DNA of 64,000 nt from Liolophura sinensis. Its lineage: Eukaryota > Mollusca > Polyplacophora > Chitonida > Chitonidae. Both the position numbers and the translations under genes were made by a program. Below are positions 24,516-34,329 of the stretch, one piece after another; within the stretch, counting starts at the first letter, position 1; each line of letters begins with the position of its first letter. The stretch is taken from the NCBI RefSeq assembly GCF_032854445.1, contig NC_088295.1, positions 76,786,028-76,850,027 on the forward strand, written 5' to 3'. Under the pieces are notes generated by a model. That model did not search any database. It was given only the letters and a program-made list of their open reading frames with translations, and was not told the origin of the DNA.

Positions 24516-25682
24516 TAATCCTTTCCTGTTAATTTACATGAATTGTTAGAAAATGGATCCGAAAAAAAAAACCGAAGATAAAAGGTCATTTTTTGTAACA
24601 ACCCGGAAGGTGGCACAACAAATTCGAGATCACTACTGTTACCTGTGACATCAACTTTGCTATCAGTTATCAGCTAAATAATTTTTTGTTAAATCTCCGT
24701 TTTTTCTTCACCCCAAAGTAAATTGCCAGCCAGTGAGCGTAATCCGGGTTGTTTTCAATGATATTATGCTGGTTGTGTCCTGATTTTGCCAATCCCATGT
24801 CATATTCAAATCAGTTCTGTTGTAGGGAATATGGCCGAGCTTTTCACATTGAGACAGATGACCTCAGCCCCATAGATAGCATCAAATATAATGCAGGTAA
24901 CGACGAGCATGGGTTTAATGAGGATGCCAGTGAGCTTATCTCCCTTCACGGGAAGTTACCGGCATTTTACAGGATTCCAGGTGAGTGCAAAGGGTCTAGA
25001 ATATGGACAGGGTTTGCCAGCTGAAATATACAACACGGGATCGCATTAACTCGCCAACTGCTATAGCAAGCCAAATTGGCGATGTCTTACACAATTTTGT
25101 TTCATAAATATGGAAAATATATTTAATACAAACGCTACAAAGTTCAAACATGTCGTTTATCACTCATGAGATTGCGCGATGTCACATAACACGAGAATTT
25201 CTCTGTTGGTTCACGATCCTCTATCAGGACCTATACTTTCATATAAAGATCAAGAATAATAGACTACATTTTATGACACCTGTTTAAGAATAATGATTTA
25301 AAAACACGAGCGTTACTTCATTTGTTAGCTGTATTATTTCACAAACTCATGAGTAATATAAAACAGCACCAATTTTTGGCGAAATATTCAGTTGCTAAGG
25401 TCTCAGAACATTACTCTATGAGGAATACCGATAACAAAGAATCAATTCATGTTAGTCCCTTGTGCTTGTATGGACTTGTCTGCAGATGTACTGTTATAGA
25501 TTGTTTTGACAATATATACATCAATGAAAGCATTGCTATCATTGATGTCCCACATAGTGTCCCACTGACACTATAACAACAACATAACCATTTATTACCA
25601 GACTTACCTTATTTAGACATGTTTGTTAATTATGCTTTTCTGGCAGTCTGCAAGTCTAACGCCATCCATTCCAGTTTCCTGA

Positions 25683-25992
25683 TTAGTTACATATAAATGC
25701 ACCCGCATTCTCTATTATCATTACCACTGTACCCTGATAAGTTACATGCACATGTATCCGCTATTAGCATTAGCACTGTGCCCTGATAAGCTTCATGTAC
25801 ACGCATCCGCTATTAGCATTAGCACTGTGCCCTGATAAGCTACATGTACATGCATCCGCTATTAACATTGCCATGGTGCCTTGATAAGTTATATGTACAC
25901 GCATCCGCCATTAGCGCTGAGCCCTGATAAGTTACATGTGCACGTATCAGCTATTAACATTACCACGATGTCTTGATAAGTTATATGTACAG
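25683..25992 (+). repeat. Tandem array of about 49 bp (about 6 copies)
   Basis: Units contain CCTGATAAGTTACATGTACA, a CATCCGCTATTAGCATT block and CACTGTG. It lies in the GALNT-like intron before the exon at 26072. Confidence 0.85.
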
Positions 25993-26741
25993 GCATCTTC
26001 ATAATCTGTCTATATCTACACGGGCATGGCCACCCTGTATCTGGTCCAATATTTGCTTTTGTCTCTGCCAGGGTGACTATCCAGTACCCTAATGACTTGC
26101 CCACCGTTAGTGTTATTATTTCATTCCGTGACGAAGCCTGGAGTACGCTACGGAGGACTTGACCGACCTTCACCCAGACACCTGAAGGAGATCATCTTAG
26201 CGGACGACAACTCCACACTCCGTAAGTTGTCGTTAGACCTCACATGATATCCGACATTGCTCCTAGCCAGGCCGACAGAAGACTTGCCTATACAGTGACG
26301 AGGTCCGCGTTAATATAAATGGACCAGGCATGGCAACCAGCGTAGTTTTGTTAATGACGGAGGAGCACTCAAGTCATAGTAATCATTGAAGTTAAGAAGC
26401 TTAGTTGACTAAGGGTTAGCAGAACAGCCATCGCAATCATTGTTGCTACTTACATTTAGCACTTCGGCCAGTATAGTTAGAAATCTTCGACTTGACACAC
26501 AAGCCAACGCAAGCAGTACAGTCTTAAAACCCCGACATTTAAAGTGTAAAATCATCCATCGTGGTAAATGTGGTAAAATATGAGTCTTGCCATCATAAAA
26601 ATGCTACCCGTTATTAATGTTAGATAACAGAGCTTGTAACATTTTGTAGCAACATACATGATATAAGATAATTTTAAATTTTCAGGCCAGTTTATAAAGG
26701 GTTATATTTTTGGTGCTTTGGAAATTGCTAACCTAACAATA

Positions 26742-27347
26742 CAGGCCTATATGCTGCCCTCTCACACGCTCCCCCAACCCTGCCAGGCCTATACGCTGCC
26801 TTTCTCACAACCCTGCCAGGCCTATACGCTGCCCCTCCCACAACCCTGCCAGGCCTATACGCTGCCCCTCCCACAACCCTGCCAGGCCTATACGCTGCCC
26901 CTCCCACAACCCTGCCAGGCCTATACGCTGCCCCTCCCCCAACCCTGCCAGGCCTATACGCTGCCCCTCTCACAACCCTGCCAGGCCTATACGCTGCCCC
27001 TCTCACAACCCTGCCAGGCCTATACGCTGCCCCTCCCCCAACCCTGCCAGGCCTATACGCTGCCCCTCCCCCAACCCTGCCAGGCCTATACGCTGCCCCT
27101 CCCCCAACCCTGCCAGGCCTATACGCTGCCCCTCTCACAACCCTGCCAGGCCTATACGCTGCCCCTCCCACAACCCTGCCAGGCCTATACGCTGCCCCTC
27201 TCACAACCCTGCCAGGCCTATACGCTGCCCCTCTCACAACCCTGCCAGGCCTATACGCTGCCCCTCTCACAACCCTGCCAGGCCTATACGCTGCCCCTCT
27301 CACAACCCTGCCAGGCCTATACGCTGCCCCTCCCACAACCCTGCCAG
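26742..27347 (+). repeat. 33-bp minisatellite (about 18 copies), open in both directions
   Basis: Unit CCTGCCAGGCCTATACGCTG followed by CCCCTCCCACAAC. Variation is nearly confined to the CTCCCAC/CTCTCAC/CTCCCCC positions, so the array is young. Because 33 is a multiple of three, one plus frame gives an 11-residue repeat (AYTLPLPQPCQ) and one minus frame gives another (GAAYRPGRVVR). It sits in an intron of the GALNT-like gene and there is no sign that either is translated. Confidence 0.95.
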
Positions 27348-28499
27348 ATTATTGGGTTTAATATTATTACAATTCTATATAACATTTCAGTTTTAATGGT
27401 GGCATGTAATCACAAACCATGGTTAAATCTAGCTCTCCAATCATCCCATTCAGCCCAATGTCAAAGGTTAGTTAAATTGTATTTTGCACTTAGCCATTTC
27501 ACTGAGTGACAAAATGTTAGCACTTTAACAATGGCAGTGAGTGTAGTCGCATTTATGTTACAGCTGGCATTTTCAGAAGCATAGTTATCAGTTTAGAAGA
27601 CATGAAGATGGGTTTTAGTAATTCTGCACATGCTATATTTTCGCCACATAGTTTTCATGCAAACGTTTCAGTGGTTTGACTTGTCCGCCCTGACATTTTC
27701 CACTGGCTATAGCCCATCTGAAGGAGAAACTGGACTTGTACGTGGAACAGCTACCTACAGTCTCTTTCTTATCACTTACCAAGTCCTCAGGACTTATGAT
27801 GGCCAGACAAGCCGATATTGAGCACTCGCGCTATGACGTCATTGCCGTTATGACTCGCGTGTGGAAGATGCCGAAAGTAGGTTAAATGTACCATCTGTGT
27901 GAATACTCCAGATATACCTGATTATATGAGGATTCCCCGGCGACGTAATCTTATGCACGCCAGAGAGCGGTATGCCTCGACGATTTAACTCTGTCTGTAA
28001 GGACGATATTGCTAGCTACAGTGCGTGTCACCCACACATACACCACTTGTGACTTATTAACTGGTCCCGTAACTGTATCTTAGACAGAGGTCTTGAATAA
28101 ACTTCCACCTAACTCTGTTTTTGTACTTGCCAGGTTGGCTGGAGCCACTTTTGCACCACTCTATCTGAACAGCCACTCTATCTGAACAACAATCTCATGA
28201 TCTTTTTGCGGGTTGATACGATCAGCAAGGACAACTCCCGCTATTCAGCAGGAGGTCTAGATCGAACATTTCTAGTTCCAAATTTCGATTTTTACCTCAA
28301 TATGGGATTTTCCGAGTTGACGGCCGAGTAAGAATCTAAACGAGTGCGGCGCACGGACCCCGTTTTATAGGTAAACACACAGAACCTGTTTACCTATATT
28401 ATATGATGACTGTTGTCATCTCGGTCATGAGACATGTTGTCAAAGAGGTAACAGAAAACGCCTCGGTTCCATAAACATAGGCGAGGCTCAGTTTTGTTT

Positions 28500-28662
28500 C
28501 TCATGACCATACATCTCATACATGGGAAGGACGTGCAGCAACCTGCGAACGGTCGTGGGCTTCCCCCAACCATAATGCTGGCCGCCATTATATACGTGAA
28601 ATATGCTTGGGTGTATGTATGTCGTAAAACTCCAGACAAACAGATAATAAAAATAAATATGT
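28500..28662 (+). repeat. tRNA-derived SINE (family A), 3' half
   Basis: GGGAAGGACGTGCAGCAACC, GGTCGTGGGCTTCCCCC, ATAATGCTGGCCGCCATTAT and an AATAAAAATAAAT tail. The tRNA-like head is missing. Confidence 0.75.
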
Positions 28663-28727
28663 ACAATGTAACAAGAGTGCCCTGACTATTTATCTATAAT
28701 TATAAGGTACATAAAAGTGTACTGACG

Positions 28728-28985
28728 TTTATTTATTTTTTTATTTGATTGGTGTTTTACGCCGTACTCAAGAATATATCACTTATACGATAGCGGCCAG
28801 CGTTATAGTGGGTGGAAACCGGGCAGAACCCAGGCGAAACCCACGATCAGCCGCAGGTTGCTGACAGACCTTCCCAGGTACGACCGGAGAGGTAGCCAGC
28901 ATGAGCTGGACTTGAACTCACAGCGACCGCATTGGTTAGAAACTCCTGTGTCATTACGCTGCACTAGCGCACTAACCAACTTAGA
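28728..28985 (-). repeat. tRNA-derived SINE (family A), near full length
   Basis: Tail TTTATTTATTTTTTTATTTG, then GGTGTTTTACGCCGTACTCA, GGCCAGCGTTATAGTGGG, the CACGATCAGCCGCAGGTTGC block, AGCTGGACTTGAACTCACAG (B-box complement) and the GCGCACTAACCAA head. It faces the partial copy at 28500-28662, making a short inverted pair. Confidence 0.85.
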
Positions 28986-29215
28986 CCTGTGAATAACAAC
29001 ATGTCCAGTCGCCAATTACAGTAGATTATTAAGTGAATACCCGATGTACCATGTACATTGGTAAGCCAATGCGATTTGCAACGGTTAACGCTGTGTTCAG
29101 TAACATTTATCAAATAACAAAAATCTATTATCAATAACGCTCTGTTATAAATCGAAACTATATAAACAGTTATAACTCTGTGAGCAATTTAATATTTGTG
29201 GGTTAGCCTCCTGGT

Positions 29216-30955
29216 AACATATCCAGGGGTAATCACCGTTCCAATTTCCTGTGTTCAGGGGTAATCACCGTCCCAATTTCTTCTGTTCCGGGTAGTCACC
29301 TGCCCAATTTCCTGTGTTCAGGGGTATTCACCGTCCCAATTTCTTCTGTTCCGGGTAATCACCTGCCCAATTTCCTGTGTTCAGGGGTATTCACCGTCCC
29401 AATTTCTTCTGTTCCGGGTAATCACCTGCCCAATTTCCTGTGTTCAGGGGCAATCACCGCCCAATTTCCTTTGTTCAGGGGTAATAAAAGTCCCAACTTC
29501 CTGTGTTCACGGTGTGATCACCGTCCTAATTTCCTCTGTTGAAGAGCAATCACCGCCCAAATTTCCTTTGTTCAGGGGTAATAACAGTCCCAACTTCCTC
29601 TGTTCACGGTGTGATCACCGTCCTAATATCCTCTGCTGAAGAGCAATCACCGTCCTAATTTCCTGTGTTCAGGGGTAATCACCGTCCCAATTCCCTGTGT
29701 TCAGGGGTAATCACCGTCCCAATTCCCTGTGTTCAGGGGTAATCACCGTCCTAATTTCCTGTTTTCAGGGGTAATCACCGTCCTAATTTCCTCTGCTGAA
29801 GAGCAATCACCGTCCTAATTTCCTGTGTTGAAGAGCANNNNNNNNNNNNNNNNNNNNNNNNNNNNNNNNNNNNNNNNNNNNNNNNNNNNNNNNNNNNNNN
29901 NNNNNNNNNNNNNNNNNNNNNNNNNNNNNNNNNNNNNNNNNNNNNNNNNNNNNNNNNNNNNNNNNNNNNNNNNNNNNNNNNNNNNNNNNNNNNNNNNNNN
30001 NNNNNNNNNNNNNNNNNNNNNNNNNNNNNNNNNNNNNTAATTTCCTGTGTTGAAGAGCAATCACCGTCCTAATTTCCTGTGTTCAGGGGTAATCACCGTC
30101 CCCAATTCCCTGTGTTTAGGGGTAATCACCGTCCCAATTCCCTGTGTTCAGGGGTAATCACCGTCCCAATTCCCTGTGTTCAGGGGTAATCACCGTCCTA
30201 ATTTCCTGTTTTCAGGGGTAATCACCGTCCTAATTTCCTCTTCTGAAGAGCAATCACCGTCCTAATTTCCTGTGTTGAAGAGCAATCACCGTCCTAATTC
30301 CCTGTGTTCAGGGACAATCACCGTCCCAATTCCCTGTGTTTAGGGGTAATCACCGTCCTAATTTCCTATTTTCAGGGGTAATCACCGTCCTAATTTCCTG
30401 TGTTGAAGAGCAATCACCGTCCTAATTCCCTGTGTTCAGGGGTAATCACCGTCCTAATTTCCTGTGTTCAGGGGTAATCACCGTCCCAATTCCCTGTGTT
30501 CAGGGGTAATCACCGTCCCAATTCCCTGTGTTCAGGGGTAATCACCGTCCTAATTTCCTGTTTTCAGGGGTAATCACCGTCCTAATTTCCTCTTCTGAAG
30601 AGCAATCACCGTCCTAATTTCCTGTGTTGAAGAGCAATCACCGTCCTAATTTCCTGTGTTCAGGGGTAATCACCGTCCCAATTCCCTGTGTTTAGGGGTA
30701 ATCACCGTCCCAATTCCCTGTGTTCAGGGGTAATGACCGTCCTAATTTCCTGTTTTCAGGGGTATTCACCGTCCTAATTTCCTCTGCTGAAGAGCAATCA
30801 CCGTCCTAATTTCCTGTTTTCAGGGGTAATCATCGTCCTAATTACGTGTGTTCAGGGGTAATCGCCGTCCTAATTTCATGTGCTCAGGGGTAATCACCGT
30901 CCCAATTTCCTATGTTCAGGGGTAATCAGCATCCTATTTTCTTATGTTCAGGGGT
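29216..30955 (+). repeat. Tandem array of about 32 bp containing an assembly gap
   Basis: Units TTCAGGGGTAATCACCGTCC plus CAATTTCCTGTG, with GAAGAGCAATCACC variants interspersed in an ordered pattern that itself repeats (a multi-unit higher-order period is visible between 30040 and 30830). Interrupted by 200 N at 29838-30037, so the true array length is unknown. Confidence 0.95.
29838..30037. other. Assembly gap of 200 N
   Basis: Exactly 200 undetermined bases, probably a placeholder and not a measured length. Both flanks are the same tandem unit, so the assembly collapsed or broke inside the array. Reading frames spanning it are meaningless. Confidence 1.
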
Positions 30956-31039
30956 AAACAGGGATTTGGATTTGTAAGTTCGCCCACAAACTTGTGTACA
31001 TTTCATGCCTGGAAATTTGTGTGTGCTACTAGATACGCA

Positions 31040-31262
31040 TTCAGCATTTATGTCTGCTAACAGCTAACATCCACTGTTTATACTGTACTATATTTACATG
31101 CTAAAGGGACATGTCTGCTAACGGCTAACATCCACTATTTATATTATATTATATTTATATGCTGAAGGGACATGTCCGCTAATGGCTAACATCCACTATT
31201 TATATTATATTATATTTACATGGTGAAGGGACATGTCCGCTAACGGCTAACATCCACTGTTT
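31040..31262 (+). repeat. 61-bp tandem units flanking the pentanucleotide tract
   Basis: Units contain GGGACATGTCTGCTAACGGC, TAACATCCACTATTTATATT, a few TTATA steps and TATATGCTGAA. Three to four copies precede the pentanucleotide tract and one more follows it (about 32150-32215). Confidence 0.85.
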
Positions 31263-32148
31263 ATATTATATTATATTATATTATATTATATTATATTATA
31301 TTATATTATATTATATTATATTATATTATATTATATTATATTATATTATATTATATTATATTATATTATATTATATTATATTATATTATATTATATTATA
31401 TTATATTATATTATATTATATTATATTATATTATATTATATTATATTATATTATATTATATTATATTATATTATATTATATTATATTATATTATATTATA
31501 TTATATTATATTATATTATATTATATTATATTATATTATATTATATTATATTATATTATATTATATTATATTATATTATATTATATTATATTATATTATA
31601 TTATATTATATTATATTATATTATATTATATTATATTATATTATATTATATTATATTATATTATATTATATTATATTATATTATATTATATTATATTATA
31701 TTATATTATATTATATTATATTATATTATATTATATTATATTATATTATATTATATTATATTATATTATATTATATTATATTATATTATATTGTATTGTA
31801 TTGTATTGTATTGTATTGTATTGTATTGTATTGTATTGTATTGTATTGTATTGTATTGTATTGTATTGTATTGTATTGTATTGTATTGTATTGTATTGTA
31901 TTGTATTGTATTGTATTGTATTGTATTGTATTGTATTGTATTGTATTGTATTGTATTGTATTATATTATATTATATTATATTATATTATATTATATTATA
32001 TTATATTATATTATATTATATTATATTATATTATATTATATTATATTATATTATATTATATTATATATATTATATTATATTATATTATATTATATTATAT
32101 TATATTATATTATATTATTTATTTTATATTATTGTATTATATTATATG
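31258..32148 (+). repeat. Pentanucleotide tract: (TTATA)n-(TTGTA)34-(TTATA)n
   Basis: TTATA repeats run without interruption from 31261 to 31790 (106 units). They switch to 34 perfect TTGTA units (31791-31960), then return to TTATA, becoming imperfect after about 32060. Frames through the TTGTA block repeat YCIVL peptides and are artefacts of the repeat. Confidence 0.97.
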
Positions 32149-32518
32149 CTGATGGGGCATGTCCGCTAACAGCTAACAAGCACTGTTTACGTTATATTAT
32201 ATTTACATGCTAGAGGGATATGTGTGTGACATAGGCCTGTATGCCTACTAGATATATATGCACTTATATATTTCAGATGATGATATGTAGCTTTACTAAT
32301 ACTGTGTACAGGGACGGCACTGTCATTAGTTGAGATATATATACATTACCACGTTGTTTCCGTCTTTGTCTAGTAACAACTGGTGTGAAATGAGTAACTA
32401 TTGTTTGGCCTAGTTTCAGCGAGAAACAAAAATCAACCATACCAGAAATCAGTGAACAAAACCAATGACCTTTTTGAAGCAAACTAGGCAGAAGGTGAAG
32501 GTGACATGTCTGTTACAG

Positions 32519-32650
32519 GAGTGGGATTTGTCTGAAGAGAACGAACTTCGTCACCAGTGTTTTGACGTGAACAGCAACGGTCAAGTCGCCACTCGGGTCT
32601 GTGGCAACAATGGGCGTATCAGATCATATCTGTTTTGTCAGGCAACCTAG
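32519..32650 (+). CDS. Putative ricin-B lectin exon (possible C-terminal part of the GALNT-like gene)
   Basis: After a CTGTTACAG acceptor the frame reads EWDLSEENELRHQCFDV, then NGQVATRVCGNNG. GALNT C-terminal ricin-type beta-trefoil repeats have the same layout (W, acidic run, E-I/L-R-H, C-hydrophobic-D-V, C). The frame stops at 32648-32650, within the first unit of the adjoining 47-bp array. A GT at 32615 (after GGGC) is an alternative donor. Assignment to the gene ending at 28327 is inferred from strand and order; the intervening catalytic exons were not found. Confidence 0.45.
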   Translation, partial: EWDLSEENELRHQCFDVNSNGQVATRVCGNNGRIRSYLFCQAT

Positions 32651-33600
32651 AACGGGTAAGGTATCATGTGGGATGTTTGTTTTTGTCAGGCAACCTAGAA
32701 CGGGTAAGGTATCATGTGGGATGTTTGTTTTTGTCAGGCAACCTAGAACGGGTAAGGTATCATGTCGAGTGTCTGTGTTGTCAGGCAATCTGGAACGGGT
32801 AAGGTATCATGTCGGGTGTCTGTGTTGTCTGGCAACCTAGAACGGGTAAGGTATCATGTATTGTCAGGCAATCTAGAACGGGTAAGGCATCATCACGGGC
32901 GTCTGTATTGTCTGGCAACGTAGAACGGGTAAGGTATCATGTAGGATGTTTGTTTGTGTCAGGCAACCTAGAACGGGTAAGGTATCATGTCGGGTGTCTG
33001 TGTTGTCAGGCAGTCTAGAACGGGTAAGGTATCATGTCGGGTGTCCTTGTTGTCAGGCAACCTAGAACGGATCAGGTATCATGTCGAGTGCCCGTGTTGT
33101 CAGACAACCTAGAACGCGTCAGGTATCATGTCGGGTGTCGGTGTTGTCAGGTAACGTAGAACGGGTAAGGTATCATGTCGGGTGTCTGTGTTGTCAGGTA
33201 ACGTAGAATGGGTAAGGTATCATGTCGGGTGTCTGTGTTGTCAGGTAACCTAGAACGGATAAGGTATCATGTCGGGGGTCTGTGTTGTCAGGCGACCTAG
33301 AACGGGTAAGGTATCATGTCGAGTGTCCGTGTTGTCAGCCAACCTAGAACGGGTAAGGTGCCATGTCGGGTGTCTGTGTTGTCGGGCAACCTAGAACCGA
33401 TAAGTTATCATGTGGGGTGTCTGTGTTGTCAGGTAACGTAGAACGGGTAAGGTATCATGTTGGGTGTCTGTGTTGTCTGGTAACGTAGAACGGGTAAGGT
33501 ATCATGTCGGGTGTCTGTGTTGTCAAGCAGCCTAGAACGGGTCAGGCATCATCTCGAGTGTCTGTGTTGTCAGGCAACCTAGAAGGGGTAAGGTGCCATA
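32634..33600 (+). repeat. 47-bp tandem array (about 20 copies) with splice-like motifs
   Basis: Unit TTGTCAGGCAACCTAGAACG followed by GGTAAGGTATCATGTCGGGTGTCTGTG. It begins inside the putative lectin exon's reading frame. Almost every unit keeps GGGTAAGG (donor-like) and TTGTCAG (acceptor-like). Confidence 0.93.
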
Positions 33601-33889
33601 GAGCATAAGCACATGTAAGTATGGCAACACAGGCTCTGTCCTGCGACATCCCGATGATTGCTGTAAAGCATCAGACTCAAACCATCATTCACAGCTGCCT
33701 AACCCATTCGACGAAGCCTACACAAAAGTTATATAGCTAATTAAAATTGTTTTCAGTTCAAATCAAGGTGTGATGACAGTATCTTACTCCCGAAACAGCC
33801 TACAGAGCTCGTATTTACGCCAAGAATATCCTCTCCTTCGGCTGCTTTGCGGAACTGCATATCTGCACTTCTTAATCATGACAGGACTA

Positions 33890-34325
33890 AGTAATTCTAA
33901 CTCTGGGTATTGTTGTGACTGTTGTGTATGTGTTGTCGTGATAACGTAGAAGCGCTTTTTAACTTGAGTAATGTTGCATATCTGACGTTTATGTATTTAC
34001 CGTCGTGATAACGTAGGGGCGAATTCTACCGCTGACTAGCGTTGCATATCTGACTGCTGTGTAGTTACTGTCAAGATGACGTACAGACTTATTATAATGT
34101 TGCATGTCTGACTGGTTTGTATTGACTTTTGTAAGGTAGAGGCGTATTCTAGCTCTGAGTAATGTTGCATATCTGACTGTTGTGTATTTGCTATCGCCAT
34201 AACGTAGAGGCGTATTCTAACTCTGAGTAATGTTACATATCTAACTGTTGTGTATTTGCTGTCGTCATTTGTAGAGGCGTATTCTAACTCTGGATAATGT
34301 TGCATATCTGAATGACCCTTGACCC
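33890..34325 (+). repeat. Degenerate tandem array of about 69 bp (about 6 copies)
   Basis: Units contain ATAACGTAGAGGCGTATTCT, AACTCTGAGTAATGTTGCAT and ATCTGACTGTTGTGTATTTG. The copies differ by several substitutions and indels. Confidence 0.85.
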
Positions 34326-34329
34326 GTGG

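Larger units (their letters stand above)
23210..28327 (+). pseudogene. Divergent polypeptide GalNAc-transferase-like gene (GALNT family), frame broken in several exons
   Basis: GALNTs start mucin-type O-glycosylation in the Golgi as type II membrane proteins. Candidate exons: 23210-23432 (short basic N-terminus, then a membrane segment with VWILVFVIFVSV; frame slips near the T-run at 23284-23290, after which KLSRCNSVTDKARL and SSELEKLRQF follow); 23561-23658 (stem); 24826-24980 (EYGRAFHIETDDLSP, GFNEDASELISLHGKLPAFY, the family's FN-SD-ISLHR-LP block); 26072-26221 (NDLPTVSVIISFRDEAWSTL, then RHLKEIILADDNSTL); 27713-27880 (LKEKLDLYVEQLP to VGW); 28134-28327 (GWLEPLLHH, then NSRYSAGGLDRTF). The metal-binding D-S-H is replaced by T-R-V (VIAVMTRVW), so the product is predicted catalytically dead even if expressed. 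Breaks: 1 extra base in exon 1, about 14 bases missing at 26160, and a 17-base tandem duplication plus 1-base slip in the last exon. The junction of exons 3 and 4 is out of phase. The WGGEN region was not found. Either a pseudogene or a poorly sequenced pseudo-enzyme gene. Confidence 0.8.

Noticed and set aside
29807-30064. Frames crossing the N gap
   Set aside because: Undetermined bases translated as X; no coding information.
31791-32213. Three overlapping plus frames of YCIVL/YYIIL repeats
   Set aside because: All three frames are equally open because a stop-free pentanucleotide tract is being translated. They are not genes.
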